Assembly (NCBI GenBank): GCA_905381055.1
Contig: CAJPUR010000019.1
Location: 1 to 32,078 of the forward strand
Length of the DNA: 32,078 nucleotides
Direction of reading: 5' to 3'
DNA from: an uncultured Flavobacteriaceae bacterium
Lineage (GTDB): Bacteria > Bacteroidota > Bacteroidia > Flavobacteriales > Flavobacteriaceae
In this document: positions 1 to 8,463 of the stretch, piece by piece
How the letters are laid out: each line of letters opens with the position of its first letter
Numbering within the stretch: position 1 is the stretch's first letter
Notes under the pieces: generated by a model
Seen by the model: the letters and a program-made list of their open reading frames with translations, nothing else
The model's database searches: none
What the model was told of the DNA's origin: nothing
Translations under genes and position numbers: made by a program

Positions 1-2
1 CT

Positions 3-161
3 CAATTAGAGGATGAATACACTTTAACTGAGGAAGTGGATGAGTATGCAGGAATAGAAGATCCTCAATTAGAGGATGAATATACTTTAACTGAGGAAGT
101 AGATGAGTATGTGGGAATAGAAGATCCTCAATTAGAGGATGAATACGCTTTACTTGGAGAA
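3..161 (+). repeat. 63-bp in-frame tandem repeat coding an acidic 21-residue unit
   Basis: One partial and two full copies are visible: 3-35 (partial), 36-98 and 99-161. The unit reads VDEYxGIEDPQLEDEYxLxx(E). The two full copies differ at roughly nine bases, mostly near the 3' end of the unit. The array fades out at 162 into a degenerate VDNY start. It continues past the left edge, so total copy number is unknown. Confidence 0.9.
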
Positions 162-2225
162 GTAGATAATTATTCATCACCAGATGAAATAAAGGCCCTT
201 GCAGAGGAGTCCCTTGCTCCAGGTCAAGTCATACCTGTTTCAAATAATCCTGAAAATGACATAAATGAATATGAAAATGATTCTAAAATTGATGTTGTTC
301 CTGAACCAATATTATCAGAAAAAAATGAAAAAAGTAATAAGTTAAGAGTAAATATTTTCGATGCAAAGAAAAGATATGAAAGGACTTCTTATATGGATGC
401 CCAGAATAAATATCTTAAACTACTGAGAACTGGAAAAGAAACTCAAGAATCATTAGAATATCTAGCGAATACATATTTTAATAATAGTCAATATGATAAA
501 GCTGTAACTTGGTATAATAAGCTTTTAGTTAAATATCCAGAGGAAGTTTCTGAGGAAAATTTATTTAGGGCTTCATTAAGTTTTAAAAGTGTAGGTGCAT
601 ATGATGTTTCAGACGATTTAATGAGAAAATATCTAAAAAAATCAAATAATTTAATTATTAAAAATGAGTTCGAAAATAATCAAAATTATTTAGATACAAT
701 TTATTCAAATTCTCGAAGACATAGACTCATTAAAACTAATATAAATACAGAGAATTCTGAATTTGGACCTAGTTTTTATGGAGACGAAAAGGTTGTTTTT
801 TCCTCAACTACAAGCAGTACAGGTGATGATCAATATGAATGGTCAGGTGAAAAGTTTTTAGATTTATTTGAAGCTGAAATTGACTCGTTAGGTGAGATTT
901 CTAATCCAAAAATATTAAATGGGCAAGTCAATACAATGTACCATGAATCAAGTGCGGCTTTTTCTAATGATTTAAAAACCATGTATTTTACAAGAAATAA
1001 TTACATAGATGGAAGATTGGCATCGGATAGAAATCGAAAAGTCAGGTTAAAGCTATACTCAGCTACAAGTGATGATGGAGAAAGTTGGAGTAATATAAAA
1101 GAGTTGCCTTTTAATAGTGATCAATATTCTGTGGCTCATCCAACATTAAGCAAAGATGGTAAAAGATTGTATTTCGCTTCTGATATGACAGGATCTTATG
1201 GTTATTCTGATATTTGGTATGTTGATATTTTTGAGCAAGACGATGAGATTTTATATGGTAATCCAATTAATCTTGGTCCTAAGGTCAATACTGAATTTAG
1301 AGAGTCTTTTCCATTTATTGATGACAATGACTTGTTATATTTCTCAAGTGACGGGAGAATAGGTTTAGGAGGGTTTGATGTATTCAAAACTGAATTAAAC
1401 AGAAGAGGTTTTCCAAGTCAAGCAGAAAATTTAGCAGAACCAATTAATAGTCCTTTTGATGATTTCGGCTTTGTATATAATAATTCAAAAAAATTCGGAT
1501 ATATCTCTTCAAACAGAAGCGGTTTTTTGGGAAGTAAGTCTGATGAAGTTTATAAAGTTAAATTAAATAAATGTGATTATGTAATTCAGGGTATAGTAAG
1601 AGATTCTAATACTAGGGAGATTATTCCAGGTGCACTAGTTAAGCTTTTAAGTAAAGACGGTAGGCTTTTGTCTCAAGTTAGGGCAGATGATAAAGCGAGA
1701 TATTCTTTTGATGATAATTTTGATTGTGACAAAAGTTATATTTTGGAGGTCTCCAATGGAATAGGATATGGTATAGTTAGAAATGAGATTACAACAAGTA
1801 ATATATCAAATAAATTAGTGGAAGATTTTGATTTAGATTGGGCACAGGATTGCATTCCAAGTGACTTAGAATGCATTTTAAAATTAAATCCTATTTATTT
1901 TGATTTAGATGAATCTTATATTACTTCTGATGCAAGGGTTGAATTAAATAAGGTTTATGTTGCTATGATTAAAAATCCAGAAATGAGAATTCAAATTGAG
2001 TCACATACTGATTCCAGAGCTAGTGAAAAATATAATTTAAGACTTTCAATTCGTCGTGCTAAGTCAACTAAAGCATGGCTTGTTAAAAAAGGTATAGACT
2101 CTAACAGAATTAATGAAAGAGGATTTGGTGAAGGGCAATTAGAAAATTATTGTGAGGATAATGTTGATTGTGATGAAAAGGAACATCAACTAAATAGAAG
2201 GTCGGTTTTCACGATAGTTAATTGA
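3..2225 (+). CDS. PorE-like TPR-PD40-OmpA envelope protein (5' end outside window)
   Basis: The frame is open to the first base, so the GTG at 36 is internal and the true start lies outside the window. Order of parts: acidic 21-residue tandem repeats (3-161), a low-complexity linker, a TPR-like helical region (about 340-650), PD40/beta-propeller blades (about 760-1560; for example SKDGKRLYFASDMTGSYG), a carboxypeptidase-regulatory-like fold (about 1570-1800) and a C-terminal OmpA domain (about 1860-2215). The OmpA domain has IYFDLDESYI and the peptidoglycan-binding stretch ESHTDSRASEKYNLRLSIRR. This TPR-propeller-CRD-OmpA order is that of PorE, which links the type IX secretion machinery to peptidoglycan. 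Many flavobacterial copies are also paired with PorP/SprF genes. Inference: a periplasmic or outer-membrane anchor, perhaps for a PorP/SprF gene lying upstream outside the window. Confidence 0.85.
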   Translation, partial: QLEDEYTLTEEVDEYAGIEDPQLEDEYTLTEEVDEYVGIEDPQLEDEYALLGEVDNYSSPDEIKALAEESLAPGQVIPVSNNPENDINEYENDSKIDVVPEPILSEKNEKSNKLRVNIFDAKKRYERTSYMDAQNKYLKLLRTGKETQESLEYLANTYFNNSQYDKAVTWYNKLLVKYPEEVSEENLFRASLSFKSVGAYDVSDDLMRKYLKKSNNLIIKNEFENNQNYLDTIYSNSRRHRLIKTNINTENSEFGPSFYGDEKVVFSSTTSSTGDDQYEWSGEKFLDLFEAEIDSLGEISNPKILNGQVNTMYHESSAAFSNDLKTMYFTRNNYIDGRLASDRNRKVRLKLYSATSDDGESWSNIKELPFNSDQYSVAHPTLSKDGKRLYFASDMTGSYGYSDIWYVDIFEQDDEILYGNPINLGPKVNTEFRESFPFIDDNDLLYFSSDGRIGLGGFDVFKTELNRRGFPSQAENLAEPINSPFDDFGFVYNNSKKFGYISSNRSGFLGSKSDEVYKVKLNKCDYVIQGIVRDSNTREIIPGALVKLLSKDGRLLSQVRADDKARYSFDDNFDCDKSYILEVSNGIGYGIVRNEITTSNISNKLVEDFDLDWAQDCIPSDLECILKLNPIYFDLDESYITSDARVELNKVYVAMIKNPEMRIQIESHTDSRASEKYNLRLSIRRAKSTKAWLVKKGIDSNRINERGFGEGQLENYCEDNVDCDEKEHQLNRRSVFTIVN

Positions 2226-2291
2226 GGATAAAAAAATCGATAGATATTTTTATTTATAATTTTGATTTAATAAAATATTACTATGTGATTC

Positions 2292-2501
2292 ATGTATAAG
2301 TTTTTAATTATTTTTATTATTTCAATTTTGAGTTGCTCCAAAAGTGATTATCAAAATGATTGTAATGGTGAGCCAATAATTGATTCTGTTTGTATTGAAT
2401 TGTATGATCCTGTGTGTGGTTGTGATGGTAAAACATATTCAAATTCATGTTTTGCTATATCAAAAGGAATTAAAAACTGGAGTGAGGGTGAATGTAAATA
2501 A
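2292..2501 (+). CDS. Kazal-type serine protease inhibitor lipoprotein
   Basis: This 69-residue protein begins with a short hydrophobic signal ending in a lipobox (ISILSC, Cys at about residue 15). The mature part carries one Kazal domain: the core is VCGCDGKTYSNSC, with further cysteines before and after it. Kazal domains inhibit serine proteases by presenting a substrate-like loop. Here the protein would be lipid-anchored in the envelope, perhaps protecting against self-secreted or foreign proteases. It lies 66 bases after the OmpA gene and 7 bases before the ankyrin gene on the same strand, so the three may be cotranscribed. Domain call is firm; the target is unknown. Confidence 0.85.
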   Translation: MYKFLIIFIISILSCSKSDYQNDCNGEPIIDSVCIELYDPVCGCDGKTYSNSCFAISKGIKNWSEGECK

Positions 2502-2508
2502 TTAAGTT

Positions 2509-2958
2509 ATGGATTTAAATTTTTTTTTCAATATAATACGTAATGGGAATTTTGATGATTTTACCAAAGCAATAGAGTCTGAAAATGATTTAATTAACAT
2601 AAAAGACGAAAGAGGTACAACACCATTAATTCTCGCTTGTTATAATGATCGTATTAATATGGTTGAGTTTTTATTAGAAAAGGGAGTTAATGTTAATCAA
2701 AAAGATTTGTCAGGAAACAGTGCTTTAATGGGCGCATGTTTCAAAGGTTACATTGAAACTGTAAAAACCCTTATTAAACATAATGTAACTATTGATTCTC
2801 AAAATTTTACCGGATCAACTGCTTTAATTTATAGTGCTATGTTTAAACAAAAAGCTGTTTATGATTTACTTATAGAATGTGGTGCTAATCCTTTAATAAA
2901 GGACAAAAAAGGTAACTCAGCCAATTTTCTAGCCAAACAAAATGGATTAATTGCCTAA
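2509..2958 (+). CDS. Ankyrin repeat protein
   Basis: A 149-residue protein without a signal peptide, built of about four ankyrin repeats. Examples are DERGTTPLILACYNDRINMV, then a repeat opening with DLSGNSALMGAC, then one opening with TGSTALIYSAM, and a final half repeat (DKKGNSANFLAKQNG). Such proteins bind other proteins in the cytoplasm, and no enzymatic motif is present. The start follows the Kazal gene stop by 7 bases, consistent with one transcript. The partner cannot be told from sequence. In other bacteria, small ankyrin proteins often sit beside catalase genes, but no catalase is present here. Confidence 0.85.
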   Translation: MDLNFFFNIIRNGNFDDFTKAIESENDLINIKDERGTTPLILACYNDRINMVEFLLEKGVNVNQKDLSGNSALMGACFKGYIETVKTLIKHNVTIDSQNFTGSTALIYSAMFKQKAVYDLLIECGANPLIKDKKGNSANFLAKQNGLIA

Positions 2959-3081
2959 TTAGTTTTTTAAAATTTTATTAAAGAGTTATTTAAAAAAGTT
3001 AAAAGTATTTTTTTGATTATTTAAATCTAAAATCTGTTATTAAATTAATATTACATTCTCAAAATTTAAAAATTTAATAAA

Positions 3082-3864
3082 ATGAAAAAAATATTATTAA
3101 TTTTCTCACTTACAATTAGTTTTTTTGCAAGCGGGCAAGTGGTTGGTTTAAATTACTTTGTGCTTAATGATACATCTGAATCAGATTATTTAAAGCTTGA
3201 AAGGTTATGGCATCAATTTCATCAAGAAACAGTAAATAATGGTGAAAAATTATCATGGTCCCTTTGGAAGGTTGATTCATATGACGGAAAGCCAGTTGAA
3301 GGAAATCATTATCTGGTATTTAATGTTTTTGAAAATGAAAAACAAGCCGAGTCATTTAATTGGGACCAAAATAGAGTAAAGTCTATTATTAAAAAAAGGA
3401 TGAAAGGTAGAATGTCTTCATATGCAATCAATAAAGTTTTATCTAAAAATGTTATAAAAGAAATTTATGGAGCAACTATAAAAGTATTAGATAGAACACC
3501 ACTTGTTGGAGGAGACTTAAAAATTGGAGATAAAATGTTTTGGAATTTAATGGTTCAAAAAAGCGAAGATTATGAAAAATTTGAATCTGAAGTTTGGAAA
3601 CCAATTGTAATGGAAAGAGTTATGAATGAACTTACCAGACAATGGGTTTTCACTAAGTATATTAGTAAAAATGAATTATCTGAAAAATCTATTCCTGATG
3701 TAACTCATACTACATGGAATTTTCCTAATGTAGAACCTACTCCAATAGAGGAGTCTATGATAAATAGTCTTGATTTTAAAACTCAGAAACTAATGCAATT
3801 ACTTGGAGAATCAGTTGAAATGAAGCCTCGAAGAGATGCTACATTAGTTATGAGAACTAATTAA
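3082..3864 (+). CDS. Secreted twin alpha-beta-barrel protein, paralogue 1
   Basis: A 260-residue protein with a signal peptide cut after about residue 18 (FFASGQ). Function unknown. It is a paralogue of the next gene and, more distantly, of the one at 25605. The body looks like two copies of one fold. The first has SDYLKLERLWHQFHQE followed about 10 residues later by SWSLWKV. The second has EDYEKFESEVWKPIVMERV followed by QWVFTKY. This pattern of a strand, a helix with a W/H-rich face and a strand resembles dimeric alpha-beta barrel (ABM/NIPSNAP-like) domains. The fold is inferred from the pattern, not shown by a search. Twenty-one bases separate it from paralogue 2, so they are probably cotranscribed. 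Confidence 0.75.
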   Translation: MKKILLIFSLTISFFASGQVVGLNYFVLNDTSESDYLKLERLWHQFHQETVNNGEKLSWSLWKVDSYDGKPVEGNHYLVFNVFENEKQAESFNWDQNRVKSIIKKRMKGRMSSYAINKVLSKNVIKEIYGATIKVLDRTPLVGGDLKIGDKMFWNLMVQKSEDYEKFESEVWKPIVMERVMNELTRQWVFTKYISKNELSEKSIPDVTHTTWNFPNVEPTPIEESMINSLDFKTQKLMQLLGESVEMKPRRDATLVMRTN

Positions 3865-3885
3865 TTAACTTAAATTTTAAAAAAA

Positions 3886-4695
3886 ATGAAAAATATATTT
3901 TATATACTTCTATTTTGTGTAATTTCTCTCTCAAATGCACAATTTTTTTCTGCTAATCATTTTGTCTTAAATGAAGGTACTGAATCTGATTATTTAAAAT
4001 TAGAGCAAATCTGGAAGGAATTTCATCAAGAATCTGTTGACAATGGTAATAAGCTTGGTTGGGCTGTTTTTAAAGTAAACACTAGGGACAACAAGGCAAT
4101 TGATAATGTTGCATATATTGTATTTAATTTTTACGAATCTCAAGCTCAGATCGAGAAGGAACAAAAAAATTGGCAAAATCAAGAAAATGCAACGGCATAT
4201 TTTAATTCAGTAGTTAAAAGAAGATTGAAGGGTAAAATGTCCTCGTCTTTTATAAGAAAAATCTTAGCTAAAGACCCTAAGATAAAGAAAAATAATTATC
4301 AATGGAACGGACAAATCATTGATGCTACTCCACTAGTAGGAGGAAGTCTAAAGCCTGGCGATCAACTTAGATGGGGCGGAGGTGAAGCTACAAGTGATGA
4401 TTATGAACAACTTGAATCTGAAGTATGGAAGCCAATAGTGATGGAAACAATTTTAAAAGGTGACCAAAAACAATGGCTTTTATCCAAAATCACCTATAAA
4501 AATGAGGCATTAGAGGAGGTTGCACCACCATTTACTCATGTTTATTTTAATCTTTATGATAAGGATGCTAGTGCACCTAATGCAAACGCAACTCCTGATT
4601 GGGATTTCAAAACTCAAAAACTTTTTGGTTTGTTGAATAACTCAATAAATAGAAATCCTGGATGGACTGCAAGTTTTGTGATGTCGACAAATTAA
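3886..4695 (+). CDS. Secreted twin alpha-beta-barrel protein, paralogue 2
   Basis: A 269-residue protein with a signal peptide (cleavage near SLSNAQ). It aligns with its upstream neighbour along its whole length. Shared blocks are ESDYLKLE, FHQE with NG and KL.W after it, TPLVGG.LK.GD, the identical stretch ESEVWKPIVME, and DFKTQKL near the C-terminus. The pair therefore arose by tandem duplication. Paralogue 2 has an insertion of about 10 residues between the two half-domains. No catalytic motif of a known family is evident. The conserved Trp and His residues in the helices could form a ligand pocket, which is inference. A strong terminator follows. Confidence 0.75.
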   Translation: MKNIFYILLFCVISLSNAQFFSANHFVLNEGTESDYLKLEQIWKEFHQESVDNGNKLGWAVFKVNTRDNKAIDNVAYIVFNFYESQAQIEKEQKNWQNQENATAYFNSVVKRRLKGKMSSSFIRKILAKDPKIKKNNYQWNGQIIDATPLVGGSLKPGDQLRWGGGEATSDDYEQLESEVWKPIVMETILKGDQKQWLLSKITYKNEALEEVAPPFTHVYFNLYDKDASAPNANATPDWDFKTQKLFGLLNNSINRNPGWTASFVMSTN

Positions 4696-4722
4696 ATATT
4701 ATCAATTATTTTTTTATTTTCC

Positions 4723-4753
4723 AAAACCAACCTATTTAAGGTTGGTTTTTTTT
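4723..4753 (+). terminator. Rho-independent terminator after the twin-barrel pair
   Basis: Inverted repeat AACCAACC ... GGTTGGTT with a 7-base loop, followed by a run of eight T. It ends the 3082-4695 unit and lies 10 bases before the start of the next gene. Confidence 0.85.
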
Positions 4754-4763
4754 ATTTTTAGGT

Positions 4764-5735
4764 ATGTTATTTAATAGATTACGAGCCCTTTTTAATCCTC
4801 CTTTATATCATGGTTGGGGTAGATCGAGAAAATTTTTTGAAGGTTGGTACTATAAAATAGTTTCGAAGGATCAAAAAAATGCATTTGCATTTATTCCTGG
4901 GATTGCTATGGATGAGAATGGGAAAAAACAGGCATTTATTCAAGTTTTAGATGGCAAGAATTTATCGGCGAAATATCATAAATTTAATTTTGGTGAGTTT
5001 ATTCCTAACTCCAAAATTCATCATGTTATTATTTCAAAAAATTTTTTTAAATCAGATTATATATCACTTAAATTACCTGAAATAGAAGGTGAGTTGTTTT
5101 TTAAAAATTTAACTCCATGGTCAAATTCTATTTTTTCTCCCGGTATCATGGGTCCATTTTCTTTTGTGCCATTTATGGAATGTTACCATGGGATTTTAAG
5201 TATGAATCATACAATAAAAGGGAAATTAAAAATTAAAAGTAAGACTGTAGATTTTACTGATGGGAAAGGTTATATCGAAAAAGACTGGGGACACTCTTTT
5301 CCTGAGGGCTATATTTGGATGCAGTGTAATAATTTTAAAAAGAAAAAATTTTCTGTTAAAGCTTCAGTAGCAAAAATACCATGGCTTAAATCTTCTTTTA
5401 TAGGTTTTATTGCTGGAGTATTTATTGATGATAAATTAATAGAGTTTACTACATATAATCATTCAAAATTATTAGCTTGCAATGTTACAGATTCTTTAGT
5501 TACAATTAGGTTTGAAAATCCACAATTTATACTAGAACTTGAGCTTACAAGAAAAAAACCAACTAAACTAGTTGCCCCAATTTCTGGATTCATGGATTCT
5601 CGAGTTGAAGAGTGTATGGATGGGAAAATGGAAGTTTTATTAAAAGAAAAACAAACAAACAAAATTGTTTTTAATGATACTGGGTATTCTGCTGCTTTAG
5701 AAGTCGCAGGTTCTTTTGAGCAGTTAATGAAATAA
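4764..5735 (+). CDS. Tocopherol cyclase-like protein
   Basis: A 323-residue protein without a signal peptide. It matches the tocopherol cyclase family (plant VTE1 type): an N-terminal HGWGRSRKFFEGWYYK motif, a central FSPGIMGPFSFVPFMECYHG-type block, and the family signature KDWGHSFPEGYIW at about residues 174-186, where the Trp, Gly and His are typical. Plant enzymes close the chromanol ring of vitamin E. Bacterial relatives in non-photosynthetic lineages have no shown substrate, and no tocopherol pathway gene is present here, so the reaction is open. Its ATG follows a terminator by 10 bases, so its promoter must overlap the terminator region or it relies on read-through. Confidence 0.8.
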   Translation: MLFNRLRALFNPPLYHGWGRSRKFFEGWYYKIVSKDQKNAFAFIPGIAMDENGKKQAFIQVLDGKNLSAKYHKFNFGEFIPNSKIHHVIISKNFFKSDYISLKLPEIEGELFFKNLTPWSNSIFSPGIMGPFSFVPFMECYHGILSMNHTIKGKLKIKSKTVDFTDGKGYIEKDWGHSFPEGYIWMQCNNFKKKKFSVKASVAKIPWLKSSFIGFIAGVFIDDKLIEFTTYNHSKLLACNVTDSLVTIRFENPQFILELELTRKKPTKLVAPISGFMDSRVEECMDGKMEVLLKEKQTNKIVFNDTGYSAALEVAGSFEQLMK

Positions 5736-5802
5736 AATAATCATAAAAGTTAAAGTTTTTTAATATTAAAAGGCACAAGACCCTATAAAAATTAATTAAA
5801 AA

Positions 5803-6399
5803 TTACTCTTTTTTACTTCCTCCTTTTGTCTCTCTAATAATTTTCCATTTTCCAACTACAGGGTTAGGATTTGAATATTGTTCATAGAAAATTATTGAAT
5901 TTAAAAGATCATTAAATAAAGGTTTGTATAAATCTAAAATATTTTCAATCTTGGATTGAATCATTATTTCAAAATAATAATTATTAAAAAAAACTAATAC
6001 TGTTCTTTTGAAAAATGATTTATTTTTAATTAGAACTTCAATTCCAGGATGATTGTCTATTGTAATATAATTCGATTTTGATATTGACTTTGGATTTAAT
6101 TTAAAATATTTTAGTTTAAGCTTATTAGCTTTTAAAACATCAATAAAAAACTTTCTGTTTTTGTCAGTATATTTTTTGGGATTTTCTTTAACAAAGACCT
6201 TTATTTCAATATCTTTTTTAGTCCAATTCTTAATTTCTTTGCCTTTAGATTTTTCTTCGACAAATCCAATTGGGTTTCTTATACCAAAATCAATTTTATC
6301 GGCATTATTATCTGTTTTTGAATTATAATAATCTCCTAGATTTTGGGAGAAGCTAATAATTGGAATATACATTATTAATAAAAGAATAATTTTTTTCAT
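5803..6399 (-). CDS. Secreted protein of unknown function, abrupt C-terminus
   Basis: A 198-residue protein with a clear signal peptide (cleavage near PIISFSQ). I do not recognise the central region, which is lysine-rich with alternating strands; the stretch LVFFNNYYFEIMIQSK is followed by a helical segment. The last 18 residues (VVGKWKIIRETKGGSKKE) closely resemble the start of a lipocalin-like segment in the 736-residue protein of the same operon (VVGKWVIKKEKGGGSEK). The protein stops there, as if a following domain had been lost. It is the last gene of the minus-strand run and starts 10 bases after the M48-TPR gene ends. Confidence 0.7.
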   Translation of the reverse strand: MKKIILLLIMYIPIISFSQNLGDYYNSKTDNNADKIDFGIRNPIGFVEEKSKGKEIKNWTKKDIEIKVFVKENPKKYTDKNRKFFIDVLKANKLKLKYFKLNPKSISKSNYITIDNHPGIEVLIKNKSFFKRTVLVFFNNYYFEIMIQSKIENILDLYKPLFNDLLNSIIFYEQYSNPNPVVGKWKIIRETKGGSKKE

Positions 6400-6409
6400 A
6401 TTGTTTGTT

Positions 6410-7588
6410 TTAATTACATTGTTCTAGAATCCATTTTTGAGCATTTTTTCCTCCAAGTCTTGCAGCAACTTTCCAATCATTACATGCGCCTTTTATATCT
6501 CCAAGTGATTCCTTAGAAACACCTCTGTTTGTAAAAATTTTAACTGGTCCTTTTGCCTTAAACTTAATTGCTTTTGTATAGTCATTAATTGCCCCTTTAT
6601 AATCCTTTAGATTATATTTTATGTTTCCTCTGTTGTTATATGCTATTGCATAATCAGGGCGAATTTTTAATGCCGAGTTATAATCGGATAAAGCTCCATA
6701 AACGTCTTTGATGTTTTTTTTAGCAGATGCTCTGTTATAGTAAGCTGTAGCATATCCTGGATCAATTTTTATGACTTTAGAATAATCATTAATGGCACCA
6801 ACAAAATCTTTGAGTTTAAATTTTAAAAAACCTCTGTTGTTGTAGGCAAATGTATAGTCAGGCTTTATTCTAATTGCTTTGGAATATTCATTAATAGCTC
6901 CAACGTAATCATTAGCTGCTTGTTTTGATCTGGCGATATTAAAAACTTCTTCAACAGAAATTTTAGAACCTTTTTTTTGGACATATTCAACTTTATTAAC
7001 TACTCCAGCATTATTATAACCTTTTGCAACCGCCTTAAGTCTTCTTGATTTTTTTGGATGTGTAGAATAAGTATCGTCCGCTTCAACTGCCATTATCTCT
7101 ATTGCTTTTGAGGCTTGATCCAAAGTAGCACCCAGTTTAGCCATTACAAAACCTGAGAACTCGTCTGCTTCTAACTCCATTTGCCTAGAGGCTTCAAGTG
7201 TAGGTGGATCAACCTCTTCACCAGCATAGATTAGAACATCTATTGAATGTCCGTTAATATGATGACCTACTTCATGAGCTAGAATAGATATATTTGCCCA
7301 ATCATTTGCTTGCGAAGTAATACTTTTCATAAAGTTTTTATCAAAAAGAATATATCTAATGCCTTTGTATGAAATAGCTAGACAATTACTTATTTCGTTA
7401 CATGGAGCCAAAACAAATCTTTTTGATAAACCTGTAACGGATAAAATTTTATTTAATGCCAAATCAGCTGTACTATCAGAGGCAAAGCTATTACCTTGCA
7501 TTGCAAAACAAAGCTTTATTTGGTCTGAAGTTTGAGAATTAATTGAACCAAATATTATAAAAATTATAAGAAAAAATTTTTTTCTCAT
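6410..7588 (-). CDS. Secreted M48-like metalloprotease with C-terminal TPR repeats
   Basis: A 392-residue protein with a signal peptide (cleavage near GSINSQ). The zinc site is HEVGHH (His105, Glu106, His109) inside ISILAHEVGHHINGHS. The downstream MELEADEFSGFVMAKLGA block is typical of M48 peptidases, with Glu138 or Glu140 as the likely third ligand. From about residue 215 to the end there are five TPR units (for example NDYVGAINEYSKAIRIKPDY), which usually bind protein partners or substrates. This is the layout of periplasmic BepA-like proteases, although here the repeats are canonical tandem TPRs. Likely role: envelope protein quality control. It lies between the OM barrel gene (34 bases away) and the last operon gene (10 bases away). 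Confidence 0.85.
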   Translation of the reverse strand: MRKKFFLIIFIIFGSINSQTSDQIKLCFAMQGNSFASDSTADLALNKILSVTGLSKRFVLAPCNEISNCLAISYKGIRYILFDKNFMKSITSQANDWANISILAHEVGHHINGHSIDVLIYAGEEVDPPTLEASRQMELEADEFSGFVMAKLGATLDQASKAIEIMAVEADDTYSTHPKKSRRLKAVAKGYNNAGVVNKVEYVQKKGSKISVEEVFNIARSKQAANDYVGAINEYSKAIRIKPDYTFAYNNRGFLKFKLKDFVGAINDYSKVIKIDPGYATAYYNRASAKKNIKDVYGALSDYNSALKIRPDYAIAYNNRGNIKYNLKDYKGAINDYTKAIKFKAKGPVKIFTNRGVSKESLGDIKGACNDWKVAARLGGKNAQKWILEQCN

Positions 7589-7622
7589 TTTGCAAAGATA
7601 TTAATTAAAATTTTATGAAAAA

Positions 7623-8447
7623 TTATGGTTTTTTGGGAATAAATCTTTGACTAAATCCAAAACTTAAATAAATAACTTGATCTGATGCTATGCCTGAGCC
7701 AATTGATGCGTCTAATTGAAAATTATTATTAACTAAATAAGTTATTCCACTATCCCAATAATTATTAGAGTAACCTTTTTCAGAAATATCTCCATAAAGT
7801 TCAAAAAATAATCCTAATTTATCTTTGATTGAGGTTCCATAGACTATTGAATATAAATAGTCTAATAAATATTCATTGTTTCCCCATTGAACTCCAAAAT
7901 TATATGATAAATTTTGAGTTTCACTTAATGAATGACTTAAAGCAAACTTAAAATCTGCTGCAGTACTTTTGGGTTTCAAATCTTTTGAAGCAGAAAACGG
8001 TAAATATAGGTTAGAAACAAAGCCAATTGCCGGTTTTTTTTCATTTCCATTTTGAATAAGGAACTTAAAACCTAATAATAATGGATTAAGACCTTTTGAT
8101 GTATAGCTAGTATTAAAAGACTTAAAATCATTTGGTATTGAATATTTTAAATTATTTTTTTCATTAATTAAATCATATCCAAGTCTTAATTCAAAATCAT
8201 CAAAAACACCAAATCTAAAAAGGCCAGTGTTTAATGTTAAAGTTTTAACCGACAATCCATTTGAGTTCCCAGAAGAATAACTAATTCCTGTCTCAAACTG
8301 AAAATTTTCTTTTTCAATTGTATATGGTGAGTCACTATTATCTGGTCTATCCGTCGAAATAGGAGGTGATATTTTAATTTCAGATTTTTCTTGTCCAATC
8401 AAATGATTAATCGCTATTAAAAAAAGTAGCAGTAATTTTTTATTCAT
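7623..8447 (-). CDS. Outer-membrane beta-barrel protein (phenol MetA_deg-like family)
   Basis: A 274-residue protein with a signal peptide (cleavage near HLIGQ). After it comes the motif STDRPDNSDSPYTIEKENFQ, followed by alternating amphipathic strands to a C-terminal aromatic strand (LSFGFSQRF). The 'TDRPD.sdsp.ti.kg.fqiE' opening is characteristic of the family named after MetA of phenol degradation. In Bacteroidota these are outer-membrane channels of unknown cargo, and nothing here indicates phenol metabolism. It follows the cupredoxin lipoprotein gene by 16 bases, so the pair is probably cotranscribed. Confidence 0.75.
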   Translation of the reverse strand: MNKKLLLLFLIAINHLIGQEKSEIKISPPISTDRPDNSDSPYTIEKENFQFETGISYSSGNSNGLSVKTLTLNTGLFRFGVFDDFELRLGYDLINEKNNLKYSIPNDFKSFNTSYTSKGLNPLLLGFKFLIQNGNEKKPAIGFVSNLYLPFSASKDLKPKSTAADFKFALSHSLSETQNLSYNFGVQWGNNEYLLDYLYSIVYGTSIKDKLGLFFELYGDISEKGYSNNYWDSGITYLVNNNFQLDASIGSGIASDQVIYLSFGFSQRFIPKKP

Positions 8448-8463
8448 TTAATATTTAAAAAAA

